DNA from: Halichoerus grypus
Lineage: Eukaryota; Chordata; Mammalia; Carnivora; Phocidae
Assembly (NCBI RefSeq): GCF_964656455.1
Contig: NC_135714.1
Location: 120,161,631 to 120,225,630, forward strand
DNA length: 64,000 nucleotides
Direction: 5' to 3'
Shown: positions 22,345-34,358 of the stretch, in pieces
Numbering within the stretch: position 1 is the first letter of the stretch
How the letters are laid out: each line of letters begins with the position of its first letter
Notes under the pieces: model-generated
Told to the model about the DNA's origin: nothing
The model's database searches: none
Seen by the model: only the letters and a program-made list of their open reading frames with translations
Made by a program: the position numbers and the translations under genes

Positions 22345-22990
22345 GCTCAGCCTTACTGCACCTGCATAAGGTTAAGGGGACACATTCAGTTTGTGCTACA
22401 TCAAGTGAGAGCAACCTTCACCTAAGGTCCAGAGAAAACTTCAAAGAGAAAAGTGAGCAGGGAAGACCTGAAAAGAAAGAGGCTATCATGGCACCAATGA
22501 CTGAAGAACCTGAACAAGGAAGCTTCCCAAATATGGTTTCACTTTGCAAAGCCAGGTGCAGAGCAGCAAGTAATGCCCTTAGTTTGTCAAGTTGTTCAAC
22601 ATAATATTATGCATTTTGCAATCTATGTAAATGACCAGCATATGCAGATGAGTCCCTTATGGAATACAGGAGATCTTGAGATTTCCTAAGAAATAGTTCA
22701 GGTATGGCCTAGAAATAGCCTCTTTGGAAAAATATTGATAAATGGATGGAAAAGGGGATCACTGACAATTACAGAAGTGGTATACTGAGGTGAGGGAGCA
22801 TTCCGTTGCAAAGTGATTTTAAAGCTGTTTCCAAGAAACTGTTCTTTTCTCATGTTATAAACAGTATCATGACACAAGAGACACAGAGCCTTAGGACCAA
22901 CACCGTGATACCCGGCAACGTCACCACCTCATACATCCTCAAATAAGAGACTGAAGAACAAAGATGAAAGGTGAGGGGATTTTTTCTTTT
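22345..22990. other. intron 1, unclassified
   Basis: No repeat or exon recognised. Confidence 0.4.
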
Positions 22991-22999
22991 TTATTTTCT

Positions 23000-23189
23000 T
23001 TTTTGAGATTTTATTTATTTATTTGACACAGAGAGAGAGCACAAGCGGAGGGAGCTGAAGGCAGAGGCAGAGGGAGAAGCAGACTCCCCGCTGAGCAGCG
23101 AGCCAGACATGGGACTCGATCCCAGGACCCCGGGATCATGACCTGAGCCGAAGGCAGACGCTTAACCGACTGAGCCACCCAGGCGCCCT
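23000..23189 (-). mobile_element. carnivore SINE
   Basis: Full minus copy ending CTGAGCCACCCAGGCGCCC. I could not identify clean target duplications; the T-rich flank obscures the boundary. Confidence 0.88.
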
Positions 23190-23317
23190 GGAAACTATTT
23201 TTCATATTATTGTTTCACTAATGAATGGGGGAATTAAAGTAATAAAGGTCTTATTATGTTTCTTTCACACCAGATTATATCTTTTACACCCAATTCCTTA
23301 ATTTGTAAGCAATAAGT

Positions 23318-23392
23318 GACATATGCACACATACATGTATATACATATATAGTATACACACATATATGCACACACACATATTCTAATACATT
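23318..23392. repeat. interrupted CA/TA microsatellite
   Basis: Alternating purine-pyrimidine tract: ATGCACACATACATGTATAT, then ATATAGTATACACACATATATGC and ACACACACATA. Confidence 0.8.
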
Positions 23393-23760
23393 ACGCTCAT
23401 TGAAAGCATGCTCATTTAAGCTGAGTTTAGAGTAGGGTGGGCTCTGAAAGACCCCTGAAAGTTTGGTTTCGCTCTCTGGATTTAATGAAACCCAATGATA
23501 AGTACTTTCAAGCTTTTAAAAAAAGATAATCACATGCAAGAATTCGTTTTATGCCAGTGTTTCTCAACCAATATGCTCTCTGAATAAACATAAAAATTTC
23601 ATTCTCTCCCTCAGATTGTTATGCCGCCCTAAACATGATTCTGTAGAGAATCACCTTATGTTCCCTGAATGGAAAAGATTAGGACAGAAGAGTTTTGCCC
23701 CAACTTTCCTTTCTGTCATTTGTTTGAGAGAGATAGAGAAATAGAAATAGAGAGGGATAG

Positions 23761-23965
23761 GGGCGCCTGGGTGGCTCAGTCATTAAGCATCTGCCTTTGG
23801 CTCAGGTCATGATCCCAGGGTCCTGGGATCGAGCCCCGCATCAGGCTCCCTGCTCAGCGGGGAGCCTGCTTCTCCCTCTCCTACTCCCCCTGCTTGTGTT
23901 CCTGCTCTCGCTATCTCTCTCTGTCAAATAAATAAATAAAATCTTAAAAAAAAAAAAGGAAAGAA
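23761..23965 (+). mobile_element. carnivore SINE
   Basis: Full copy inserted in a GAAATAGA-rich purine tract. Flanks AGAAATAGAGAGGGATAG (23743-23760) and AGAAATAGAGAAGGACAG (23966-23983). Confidence 0.93.
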
Positions 23966-24031
23966 AGAAATAGAGAAGGACAGAGAAAAGGCCTGTTTTT
24001 TAAAAAAGTTATCAGTTATAAAATAAGGGTG

Positions 24032-24226
24032 TTTTTTCAAAAATTTTATTTTAGAGAAAGAGAACACAAGTTGGGGGAGGGGCAAAAGGAGAGGGAGAGG
24101 CAGAGAATCTCAAGCAGACTCCCTGCTGAGCACGGAGCCCGACACGGGGCTCAATCTCACGACCCTGAGATCATGACCTGAGCCGAAATCAAGTCAGACG
24201 CTTGACTGAGCCACCCAGGCGCCCCT
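24032..24226 (-). mobile_element. carnivore SINE, older subfamily
   Basis: CAAAAATTTTATTTTAGAGAAAG through GAAATCAAGTCAGACGCTTGACTGAGCC to GGCGCCCC. GAAATCAAG marks the older, longer-headed type. No clear target duplication. Confidence 0.87.
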
Positions 24227-24302
24227 AAACTAACAATATTGAAGAACTGCACCAGCCTTCCTGTTCATAGCTACTACATAAAGGATTCAAGAATGCCAGT
24301 GA

Positions 24303-24505
24303 ATGGGGCGCCTGGGTGGCTCAGTAGGTTAAGCATCTGACTTGATTTCGGCTCAGGTCATGATCCCAGGGTCCTGGGATCGAGCCCCGCGTCGGGCTCT
24401 CTGCTCCGCAGGAGGCCTGCTTCTCCCTCTCCCTCTGCTGCTCCCCCTGCTTGTGCTCTCTCTCTCTCTGTCAAATAAATAAATAAAATCTTAAAAAAAA
24501 AAAAA
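24303..24505 (+). mobile_element. carnivore SINE
   Basis: Flanks AAGAATGCCAGTGA at 24289-24302 and 24506-24519 are identical. Head-on to the preceding minus copy, 76 bp away. Confidence 0.94.
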
Positions 24506-24519
24506 AAGAATGCCAGTGA

Positions 24520-25020
24520 TTGTTCTTTGATGGCAAATTCACTATCCCTTATCCTTTTAGACATGACTCCCCCTTTGTGCCCGTTATGACAGTTGATGGC
24601 TATCAAATTCACTTCCCAACAGCATGTCTGCTGGATCCACTGATGGCAGGGACAGGGACGATCCTGGGCACAGAAAGCTGAGGTAAATGCTCTGCTGAGG
24701 AGGCTCGGACACAGTGAGGCACCACATCCCAGCACTCCCTGGCTTCAAAAATTGTCCTTCATGGCGGGAGGGCCAGGGCCTCTGAAATCTAGAACACGGA
24801 TTAGGAAAACAGATTCTTCCCACAGCTCAGTCACATCGTGAAGATCATGCACTCGGGAGAGGCAAATGCTTCCCGCACGCAGTTTCCCCTGGGAGCTATA
24901 CAGTGCAATCTATGAGCGACAGGAAAGCAGGACCCTGGGCTCCCAGCTGCCCACCCCTTAATTCTGTCTGCTAGGCCACAAGATGGTGACAAGTGTTTGT
25001 TGTTGCTGTTGTCTGTTTGT
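24520..25020. other. intron 1, unclassified
   Basis: Unique-looking sequence between SINEs. No exon seen. Confidence 0.4.
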
Positions 25021-25031
25021 TGCATTTTCAG

Positions 25032-25240
25032 GTTTTTTTTTTGTTTTTTTTTGTTTTGTTTTTGTTTTTTATTTGCGAGAGAGAGAATGAGAGACAGAGA
25101 GCATGAGAGGGAGGAGGGTCAGAGGGAGAAGCAGACTCCCTGCTGAGCAGGGAGCCCGATGTGGGACTCGATCCCGGGACTCCAGGATCATGACCTGAGC
25201 CGAAGGCAGTCGCCCAACCAACTGAGCCACCCAGGTGCCC
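25032..25240 (-). mobile_element. carnivore SINE
   Basis: Long interrupted T tract (TTTTG units), then GCGAGAGAGAGAATGAGAGAC and a full body. GCATTTTCAG at 25022-25031 and 25241-25250. Shares the GGGAGGAGGGTCAGAGGGAGAAGC variant with the copies at 25971-26164 and 39085-39301. Confidence 0.94.
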
Positions 25241-25250
25241 GCATTTTCAG

Positions 25251-25660
25251 TTTTATTGAATAGAGAGAAAGGCCGTTCTCGAGGGTTTTTGTGGAAGACA
25301 AACCATGCCGCTCAAGTTTGGTTTTGAAATACACTTTCAGCATTGGAGAGGCACATGGATTCCTCAGCCCTTGGTGGAGCTGAGCGCGGTCTTCCCCTGT
25401 GTGCTCATACTACCATTTGCAAAGTGTGCTGTGATGTGAAAATCGGTGGAAAGCTCTGTTAGACAAAACAAAGCACACCAAGCCTTCAGGTCGCAGCACA
25501 TTACACTACAAAATTTCTACACATTTAATCTCAGTGCACACGGACATCATTCAATTGAGTTAACAGTACGTAGTTGTCCCATAGTTTGCCTATAAAGTTG
25601 TACTAAACATGCTTTAGTTTACTTAAATGCAATATATGTATTGTTCTTCTTTTATAACAA
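25251..25660. other. intron 1, unclassified
   Basis: No recognisable feature. Confidence 0.4.
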
Positions 25661-25669
25661 AGAAAAATA

Positions 25670-25872
25670 GGGGTGCCTGGGTGGCTCAGTTGGTTAAGTG
25701 TCCCACTCTTGATTTCGGCTCAGGTCATGATCTCAGGGTCATGAGATGGAGCCCGGTATCGGGCTCTGTGCTCAGTGGGGAGTCTGCTTGAGATTCTCTC
25801 CCTTTCCCCCCCACCCCTCCCCCTGGCTCATGCTCTCGCTCTCAAATAAATAAATAAATAAAAATTTTTAAA
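25670..25872 (+). mobile_element. carnivore SINE, older subfamily
   Basis: GGGTGCCTGGGTGGCTCAGTT with GTCCCACTCTTGATTTCGGC and CTCAGGGTCATGAGATGGAGC. The A-rich flanks AAAGAAAAATA look duplicated. Confidence 0.9.
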
Positions 25873-25970
25873 AAGAAAAAAATACACCTGAATTTGTATA
25901 GTGGGAGGTGACTCATGTGACATTTTGCCTGATCTTTGTTTCTCTTTATGCTAGTTCCTGGGAAATTTTT

Positions 25971-26164
25971 TTTTTTTTTAAAGATTTTATTTATTTATTT
26001 GAGAGAGAGAATGAGATAGAGAGAGCATGAGAGGGGGGAGGGTCAGAGGGAGAAGCAGACTCCCTGCTGAACAGGGAGCCCGATGCGGGACTCGATCCCG
26101 GGACTCCAGGATCATGACCTGAGCCGAAGGCAGTCGCTTAACCAACTGAGCCACCCAGGCGCCC
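25971..26164 (-). mobile_element. carnivore SINE
   Basis: Identical 15-bp duplications TCCTGGGAAATTTTT at 25956-25970 and 26165-26179. Confidence 0.95.
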
Positions 26165-26179
26165 TCCTGGGAAATTTTT

Positions 26180-26600
26180 ATTAGGATCAAAAAAGTCTCC
26201 CCCTAAGTGTTGGGATCTCTGATGCCTTTCTTCAATCTTCTGAAGGGACCCTGAGGAAGTGAGCCAGGGCCACCCCATACAACAGGTGCCCAGGTCTCAG
26301 GCCTCCTGTCCCCTAGCCAGAGAGTCTAATGAACAGACAACCACTGTGACTGAACACCTTCCCGAGAGCGAGCCAAATGATTAAGAAATTACTAACATGC
26401 CAACTTCAAATTATTTTCAAAAACATCACCAGGAAAACCCCTTAGAAAAACTCAGCTCTTTTAACTTAAACCTGGGAGAGTATCCAGGAATCCAAGGGAA
26501 ACATTTAGATGTTTGTACTGGCCTACTTCCTTGATGGAATAGGAATGTTTCTAACCTGGCAGGGCCCACGCCATGTCATACAAAGTAATCACAGGCAGTG
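26180..26600. other. intron 1, unclassified
   Basis: No recognisable exon or repeat. Confidence 0.4.
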
Positions 26601-26760
26601 GATTTAGGTTCCCACTTCCCCACTCAGGAGCTGTGTGGCTTCAGACAAGTCACTTAGCCTCTCTGAGCCATAGTTTCCTGCCACTAAGTAGGGGATAATT
26701 TATCTTCTCTGTCTGTCTCCCAGGGTTGTTGGGAAAATCAGATGACACGTAGAATATCTT
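26600..26760 (+). repeat. MIR
   Basis: GAGCTGTGTGGCTTCAGACAAGTCACTTAGCC, CTCTGAGCCATAGTTTCCTGCC, CCAGGGTTGTTGGGAAAATCAGATGA: a well-kept MIR core in sense orientation. Confidence 0.8.
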
Positions 26761-27142
26761 CCCTGTGTAATGTATCTAGAATTTTTTTTGAAATAATGTT
26801 TAATTTTAGAGCAAGAGAGAAGCTTTAGGTTGTACATTTCCATCTTCTTGTATTACAGAGAAGGAGACTGAGCATTAGATGAAAAAGTGCTTGCCAAGGT
26901 TATGTTTTGAATCTTACTAAGTAGTCACCACAGTTATTACTGTCTAGAAAAGGTGGAGGAATAAATATGGTCTCAGTCCTGGAGATGAGTGTTTTCATCC
27001 TCATCCAAATGAAACAGAAACTGAGCACCTGTGAAGAGGACACTTTGTTGGACATATAATCTATCTCTGCTCCCTTGGAGGAAAATAGGATCTGGTTGGG
27101 AAGACAGAGGTAGCTCATGCAGACAAGAACTATTAAAATGAC

Positions 27143-27338
27143 GGGGCGCCTGGATGGCTCAGTCGTTAAGCGTCTGCCTTTGGCTCAGGTCGTGATCCCA
27201 GGGTCCTGGGATTGAGCCCCGCATCGGGCTCCCTGCTCCACGGGGAGTCTGCTTCTCCCTCTCCCACTCCCCCTGCTTGTGTTCCCTCTCTCACTGTGTC
27301 TCTCTCTGTCAAATAAATGAATACAATCTTAAAAAAAA
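27143..27338 (+). mobile_element. carnivore SINE
   Basis: Flanked by identical 18-bp AAGAACTATTAAAATGAC at 27125-27142 and 27339-27356. Confidence 0.95.
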
Positions 27339-27539
27339 AAGAACTATTAAAATGACAATTTGCTCAGTTAGTTCAAGGACACATTAAGAGATGCCATCGG
27401 GGCGACTGCCCAGGGCTGGGGTGCTCATGCAAGAGACAGTTTTGAACAGTGTCCTGGAGTTGAGCTTTGATAGAAGGTAACACTTAAAAGCACTGAGATA
27501 AAACTTGCTAAGAAAGTAGATCTTAAAAGTTTATACCAC

Positions 27540-27710
27540 AAGAAAAAAAAATGTTCTTGTAACTATGTATGGTGAAGATGTTAACTTGACTTATTGCGGT
27601 GATCCCTTTGTAATATATACAAATATTGGATCATTATGTTGTACAGCTGAAACTAATATAACGTATGTCAATTAAACCTCAAATATATAAATAAACACAT
27701 ACATTCATAA
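27540..27710 (+). mobile_element. L1MA-type 3' end
   Basis: CTTGTAACTATGTATGGTGAAGATG, TTAACTTGACTTATTGCGGTG, AATATATACAAATATTGGATCATTATG and GTACAGCTGAAACTAATATAACG match the L1MA 3' UTR closely. Confidence 0.8.
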
Positions 27711-27799
27711 AGACATAAATAGCTAGCATGGAGAACCTAAGTGGAATCCCAGTTTGACTACATCCTAGGGTCAGGATGGAGCAAGGCATACAATTTATA

Positions 27800-27910
27800 A
27801 AAACCACAATTTCTTCACCCAGACAGGGTTGCAGTAAGGATTAAAGGATGTGATGCATAAGAAACATTTACACAGCGCTGGGCACTTTGTAAGTGTTCAA
27901 TAATAGGACC
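27800..27910 (+). repeat. MIR 3' part
   Basis: CAGGGTTGCAGTAAGGATTAAAGGATGTGATGC, CACAGCGCTGGGCACTTTGTAAGTGTTCAATAA: MIR 3' half in sense orientation. Confidence 0.65.
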
Positions 27911-28164
27911 TACTGCAGTTGCTGAAGTGTGGCAAGGGTAGCCCAGCCAAGAGGGAAGGTATGGGGCATGCTTGCGGAGTGACCACGAGGTTTGGAATAG
28001 AGACCACATTGTGGCTGGGCAGCCCTGTGCTACACTGTTTGGACTTTGTTCTACCCATGACAGTGTCTGGGCTGGAGCTACATAGGTAGTTCAGAAATCC
28101 CTCTGATGGCAGTGTGTAGTAGTTGGGAAAGGGGGAACGGAAGCCAGAAGACAAATTAGGAAAC

Positions 28165-28345
28165 TTTTTATGAGGAGGAGATTTATTGAGCCCCTCCTTT
28201 TATACCAAGAACTTTCCTTATACAGAATCACCTCTTTGATCCTTGTGAACCCCCAGCAAGTTCTTATCCCCATTTCACAGATGAGGCAATAGAGGCTCAG
28301 AGAGATTAAGAGATGAAGCCAAGATCTGTTAACTGACCACGTTGA
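28165..28345 (-). repeat. MIR, antisense
   Basis: TTTATTGAGCCCCTCCTTTTATACC, TTGATCCTTGTGAACCCC, TTATCCCCATTTCACAGATGAGG, AGGCTCAGAGAGATTAAG: reverse complement of a nearly full MIR. Confidence 0.8.
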
Positions 28346-28525
28346 GTCCACAGTGGTGCTTCCCCCATACAGGTTGATAAGGTCCACAGACTGCGGGTGC
28401 AGCCAGGGAAACCGAATACCGCTTCATTACTTGGATGGTAATATTGGCCACCCCAGGGAAGGGAAGGTGGTAAATTCTCTGCTGTTTTTATTTCCATCGG
28501 GGGCTAGTCTTCTTAATCCACTCTT

Positions 28526-28562
28526 TCTCGGCGGCGGTGGGGGGGTGGGGGGAGACGGGACA
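28526..28562 (+). repeat. G-rich tract with quadruplex potential
   Basis: Plus-strand G runs of 7, 6 and 3, preceded by GGCGG (28530-28559). In the TBC1D9 transcript this would be a C-rich tract. Confidence 0.6.
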
Positions 28563-29044
28563 CGGACAGACTAGCCTTTGAAGAGCTGGTTTCCAAGGTG
28601 ACCCAAAAGCTTCTACCACTAGTAGCAGGTACAGCCCTCACAAGTTTAGTGTTTTCTGCTTATTTTCCAGAAGGGAAGATGGACCCTTGTAGCTGGGCCC
28701 ACAGCCCAGCTCCTCGTGTGTGCACCCAGAGGGGAGCCACTGTGGCCCCAGCAGCAAACACAGCTCCTTTCCTGGTTCCTAGAAGGTGCTTTTCTGTCTG
28801 GGATAAATGTCCTCACTGTAACTCAGCCAGCCTTCAACGGAAGTTTCCAGAATTACCTTGGCACCTAACAACAGGTAACTAGACCCAAAGGGAGATCCTT
28901 AGGGTCTGGGGAACAGAATCCACATTTCCACTAGAAGCCTGTTTATACTCTGGTTGGAGAAATGAAATGAAAATTGTTATAGATGCCAAGCAGACGTATA
29001 TTATTATTCCAATGGATCCCTGAAACAACTACCAGATATGACCA

Positions 29045-29475
29045 ATAATGGCCAACAGCGATGACCATATCCTAGCTGCTGTCCTTATCACTTTATATGC
29101 ACTTTCTAATTTAATCCTCACAATATCCTATGTCATATGTATATATGTATCTATTTTTTGAAAGATTTTATTTATTTATTTGTCAGAGAGAGAGAGAGAA
29201 CAAGCAGGGGGAGCGGCAGGCAGAGGGAGAAGCAGACTCCCCGCTGAGCAGGGAGCCCGATGCAGGACTTGATCCCAGGACCCTGGGTCATGACCTGAGC
29301 CGAAGGCAGCCGCTGAACCGACTAAGCCACCCAAGCACCCCAATATATATATAGTCATCGCTACTTGATGAATGAGAACACCGGGGCTCAGAGAAGTGGA
29401 GCAACTTGCCCAGTGGGCATGGTAGCTTAGGTGGCAGGTCCCGTCACCGGGCCCAGGGCAGGAGGACTCCAAAGC
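29045..29475 (-). repeat. MIR, antisense, split by a SINE
   Basis: CACTTTATATGCACTTTCTAATTTAATCCTCACAATATCC before the SINE, and GAATGAGAACACCGGGGCTCAGAGAAG, GCAACTTGCCCAGTGGGC after it, reconstruct the MIR reverse complement. Confidence 0.7.
29155..29341 (-). mobile_element. carnivore SINE inside MIR
   Basis: TTTTTTGAAAGATTTTATTTATTTATTTGTCAGAG through CCACCCAAGCACCCC. Flanks are AT microsatellite-like (ATATATGTAT and ATATATATAG), so duplication boundaries are soft. Confidence 0.9.
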
Positions 29476-29479
29476 CTGT

Positions 29480-31020
29480 GACGGTTCACTGTATCAGCTT
29501 CTAGAATCATTTCTTTAAGGGAGTGGAGGATATCTGGTAGTTGTTTCAGGGATCCATTGGAATAATAATATACGTCTGCTTGGCATCTATAACAATTTTC
29601 ATTTCATTTCTCCAACCAGACTATAAACAGGCTTCTAATGGAAATAATAAGAACTTTCTCGAGTTTCCAGAAAATTCAACCTTATTTCAGTCCTTATGTA
29701 CTTCAGATCCTATAGCGTCCTTACCATTTCGATGATTTTCTTAACTGACAATCTATAAAAACTGTGGTATTCTCCTCAACCTCCCCTTGCAGAACTGTCA
29801 GAAATTCTCATATATAAAGATGATTCACAGTCAAGACGAAATACTCAGAATAGGCATTGTCTTGGAAACTGTGAGTCAGCTTAGAGTACTGGTTAGCCTG
29901 TTACTGATCCTGATTTAGCCTCCCGCCTGTGAGCCTGCAGTGGTCCTTCTCTCTCTCCATCTTCCTAAATCCCAGAATGGCGGAAGGCGGAACACAGGTA
30001 CTTGGCTATCAGCAATGTTTTGTGACAAGGAGTACTTGAGGAACCCCCATCTTCCTGCTGGTCCTGTTACTAACAAAGTCATTTTGACCCAGTGTCTAGA
30101 ATTATTCTCCAGTGGCTGAATGGCTGTCTTGGTGTCTTGCCCAGCATCCCCATTCCCATAGCACACAGTCTTCCTACTTGCTAACACCCGCTCATCTCTG
30201 CCTACGTCTTAACCAACTGCCTTTTGCTGAGACTTTTTCAGAAACATGCCTAGCCTCAGTGCGTCTAAGTGTCTAGCTCCATTCTCCCAGGGCCGGCTTG
30301 TCCTATCACCAACCCAGGATTTAACCTTCCCCTGCCTGGATTCCCACAGGCCTTGAGCCTGTTTTTTAATCAATGGAAGTAATAACTGATGCTGAATCCA
30401 CAGAAGTAGGGACCTTTGGTGGATGAGAAAAAGTTTACTCAAGCCAAGCTTCAATAATCAGAATAGCTCCAAATGACATGAAATCAAAGAAATGTTACAA
30501 CATTACCTGGGCATATGAACCAATTACTGTCTGCTGAAGTGATCACCACATATGCCATGACGAACAGGTATTTGGTCATTTGAGAAGTTCCACTGATCAC
30601 TGATCATTTTTCACCTCCACTCATTTCCCATAAAAAACACAAGCCCTCAGAAATCAAGAAGGAACAGTTGCCGCGGATACTGCACCAAGTGTGTTTACTG
30701 AAATCCTTTCCATTAACCTTTCCACCTGGTTCTACAAAGACATAAATTACTGTCATAGTAAAGCCAAGGCCATGCATATTTTTACTCACTCTGAATTTAG
30801 GTCAGAGATCTAAACATGCCCCGAACAGATCATTCATTTATCAATTCAATCATTCATTCATCCAGCAAACATTTACACAGTGACTTACCAGATGTCTGGC
30901 ATGGGGCCAAGTCATGGCAATGCTATGTTGATCTTAACTAAACCCGAGGTTCGTGGGGACTAACTAATTTGGTAAATAATGTAAGATAGATAACACTATG
31001 ATTCTGGCCTAATATTAATT
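29480..31020. other. intron 1, mostly unclassified
   Basis: 30825-30920 (ATTCATTTATCAATTCAATCATTCATTCATCC, CAGCAAACATTTACACAGTG) resembles an antisense L2 or MIR terminus. The remainder is unassigned; open frames at 29915-30187 and 30209-30454 have no support. Confidence 0.4.
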
Positions 31021-31040
31021 CTCAAAAGTAATACCATTCT

Positions 31041-31235
31041 GGGGCGCCTGGGTGGCTCAGTCGGTTAAGCGCCTGCCTTCGGCTCACGTCCTGATCCCAG
31101 GATCCTGGGATTGAGTCCCGCATCAGGCTCCTTGCTCAGAGGACAGCCTGCTTCTCCCTCTCCCTCTGCCCCTCCCCCTGCTTGTGCCCTCTCGCTGTCA
31201 AATAAATAAAATCTTTTTTTTAAAAATTACAAAAA
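31041..31235 (+). mobile_element. carnivore SINE
   Basis: Identical AAAAGTAATACCATTCT flanks at 31024-31040 and 31236-31252. Confidence 0.95.
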
Positions 31236-31252
31236 AAAAGTAATACCATTCT

Positions 31253-32035
31253 CAATCTTTCACTCTTCAGCTATTATTAAAACAATTAAACCACTATTTT
31301 CTGTTCCATGTTACCATTACTTATTTGGTGGTTTTTTTTTTTTTCCATATTACTTTGAAAAGACTCTCATCACCATTTTGTCTGAAATGTCATTCTCATC
31401 CCCTCCAAGGTGTGCCTCTGATTTTCCCTCTTCTTTCCTTCTCAGAGCATTGCATTTTGTCAGTAATTCTCCTCCCTGTCCATTGAATTATAGCTAATTA
31501 CTCTTTGGGCTCTCTCTTATCATCTTTCATGCCTCCCCTCATCCCTGCTTTTCTCCCTCTTCTTTATTTCTTTCAACTTCCTTTGGGAGTGGGTGAGCTT
31601 TCCATTTTTTCTTCGACCATCAAATTATATTGCATGATGGAAAGCACAGTATCTACTCATTAGAGTCCTTTCAAATGAGAAAGGCCTTATTGTGTCTGAG
31701 TGATTATGGCGTCTTGAATTACAAACTCTAATAACTCCTAGTAATTACCCCTTATATGCTGTGCACTCACTCTCAGCTTCTCTTCTTAAGACCCTGGTGG
31801 CTGACATAAATAAAAGGGTATCCATCTACCCCAATTTAATCATTATGGCCTTCCTTCAAGGACTTACTATGAAGAAGGCATCACCAACAAACCCGGCATC
31901 AAACTAACCGATTTATACCATTACTTCCCAGTCTTTGACAGCTTCCTTCCAATTGGGATAGGCGTTTAGAATTACTGAAATGAGAACATTTTAACATATA
32001 GGCTCTATAAAAATGTCAAATTTAATGTTCAAAAA
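31253..32035. other. intron 1, unclassified, T-rich
   Basis: Pyrimidine-rich on the plus strand around 31400-31620. No named repeat or exon. Confidence 0.4.
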
Positions 32036-32047
32036 TGCCGCTTTTCA

Positions 32048-32218
32048 GGGGCGCCTGGGTGGCTCAGTTGGTTAAACATCCGACTCTTGATTTTGGCTCA
32101 GATCAGGATCTCGGAGTCGTGAGATCCAGCCTTGTGTTAGGCTCCATGCTGGGCAGTGAGCCTGCTTAGGATTCTCTCTCTCCCTCTGTCCCTCCCCACC
32201 CCCTAAAAAAAAAACAAC
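32048..32218 (+). mobile_element. carnivore SINE, older subfamily
   Basis: GGGGCGCCTGGGTGGCTCAGTTG with ATCCGACTCTTGATTTTGGCTC and CGGAGTCGTGAGATCCAGCC. Ends in a short A tract before CACTGCTTTTCA, which echoes GCCGCTTTTCA before the element. Confidence 0.9.
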
Positions 32219-32739
32219 ACTGCTTTTCAACCGCATAGGCAGCATTACTTTCTGAATAAATTTAAGATAACAAAAGTCACAAAAATAGCAAGCGATGGTA
32301 TATTTGTGAAATGAGACCAAACGGGCCTGATTAATGCAAGGTCACTGTGCAGCTTCCAGGGTCAGCTGGCCATTTCTGCTCTACCCTTCTCTCTTACCAC
32401 TCCCTCAAAAAGTGCTAAGGAAAAGAAACCGTATACAGGCTAAGGCCAGAGTTGGTCTATTACTGGTTTGAGAGGTGACTAAAACATCCTCGTCCAGCTT
32501 CAGCTCCCTGAAGCTCTGCAATAGAGAAAAATGATGTAGGAAGTACCACAGGAGCTCCAACGTCACATGGCTATGATGTAGCCCAGAAGGGCAACCTCAT
32601 CAGCACTGCTGAGTACACGTTTTTGAAGGATTTTTCAAAATTCCCTTTGAATTTAGAGTAGGAAGGTTTTCTATGATTCACAATCCAGAAACCGCTTTTT
32701 TTAAACCCCCAAATTTCTACATGCCAAAAATACCCTAAG

Positions 32740-33840
32740 TTAAGTCAAAAGACAGACGGGGAAAAAAGATGCAACTCTGATCAGACAAAAGGCTCACATC
32801 CTTAATATATAAATAGTTCCTAAATATTGCTAAGAAAAAGAGCAGCCGCCCAATAGAAAGAGAGCAAAGAACAATAACAAGACAATTTACGGAAGAGGAA
32901 AGAGAAATAGCTTATAAATATATGGAAAATGTTCAATATCACTTATAGGAGAAATGCAAATTAAAAACATACTGAAATACTATTTTCACTTATCAGAATG
33001 GGAAGAATCCAAAGTTTGATAACACATTCTCTTTATAGCCAGACTGGGAAAAAGGGCACTCCTCACATATTGCTTGGGAGAGTGGAACTCAGTAAAACCC
33101 CGCGGGAGGGTGATTTGGCAACATGTATCAAAATTCCAAATGCAAGTACCCAATGGCCCAGCAATTTCATTTCTTGGTATTTATCCTACAGATATGTTTC
33201 ACTTGGCTAAGTAACATTTACACGATTATTTATTGCAGCATTAGTTTTACAGTAAATGTTTGAAAACATAGGGGAGAAGTTAAATAAATGATGGATTTGC
33301 CATATAGTGGAATAATAGGCAGCCATAAAAAAAGAAAAAAGAATGGTGGCATTTTATGTCCTGAAAGAGGAAGACATACTATTCACTGAAAGAGTAAGGT
33401 GCAGAAAAGCCTTTCTGTACAAGGAGTTCAGGGAAAGGTGGGCTAAAGCTATATACTAGTGTTTGCTTGTATGTGCAAAAAAGGATCTGGGGAAGGGGCA
33501 CCTGGGTGGCTCAGTCATTAAGCATCTGCCATCAGCCCAGGTCATGATCCCAGGGTCCTCGGATTGAGCCCCGTGTCGGGCTTCCTGCTCAGCAGGGAGT
33601 CTGCTTCTCCCTCTCCCTCTGCTTGCCGCTCCCTATGCTTGTGCTCTCTCTCTGTCAAACAAATAAATAAAATCTTTAAAAAAAAAAAAAAGGATCTGGG
33701 GAAGATACACAAAAAATGAATATAGTGGTCACCAAGAGGGAGGAACGGGGCTGAGAGAGAGTGCAGTGTGTACCCTTTAATATCTTTGGGTCTTTGAATC
33801 ATGGAAAGGTTACTATTATTCAAAACTTACTTAAATTCTA
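32740..33840 (+). mobile_element. ancient L1 (ORF2 end and 3' region), split by a SINE
   Basis: AATGCAAATTAAAAACATACTG, GAGAGTGGAACTCAGTAAAACC, CAATGGCCCAGCAATTTCATTTC, TTATTGCAGCATTAGTTTTACAG and GGAATAATAGGCAGCCATAAAA are a string of L1 ORF2 3' landmarks in order. No continuous frame remains. Confidence 0.75.
33496..33685 (+). mobile_element. carnivore SINE inside old L1
   Basis: Identical 19-bp duplications at 33477-33495 and 33686-33704 (core AAGGATCTGGGGAAG). Confidence 0.95.
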
Positions 33841-34140
33841 AGAAGTGTCTTCCTGACTGTTGAAGATGTTCTTCCCTGAGAACATTAATAAATCATTAAC
33901 CTCAAGAATTAGAGGATACCTGAGGGAAAGCTGCTAAGGGTCATCACTTGTAGTCTCTTCTTGTCTTGTATAGCTTCCCAAATATGAATTATGGACCTTA
34001 AAGGTGAAAACGTTCTCACAATCCCCACCCACAGTAGTACCTTTCCTTGAAATGGCATTACTTACATACACACAAGCACAGAACCAAGTATAAACTTTTT
34101 ATGCTCAAAGCTCATTTGCAATTCTAAAACCAAAATGTAT

Positions 34141-34358
34141 GGGGCGCCTGAGTGGCTCAGTCGTTTAAGCATCTGCCTTCGGCTCAGATCATGATCCCAG
34201 GGTCCTGGGATTGAGCCCCACATTGGGCTCCCTGCTCAGTGGGAAGCCTGCTTCTCCCTCTCCCACTCCCCCTGTTTGTGTTCCCTCTCTCGCTGTATCT
34301 CTGTCAAATAAATAAAATATTTTTTAAAAAAAGTCTCTCTAAACTTTTTTTAAATAAA
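34141..34358 (+). mobile_element. carnivore SINE with composite tail
   Basis: TAAAACCAAAATGTAT at 34125-34140 and 34359-34374, identical. The tail carries an extra AAAAGTCTCTCTAAAC segment between two A/T-rich runs. Confidence 0.93.
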
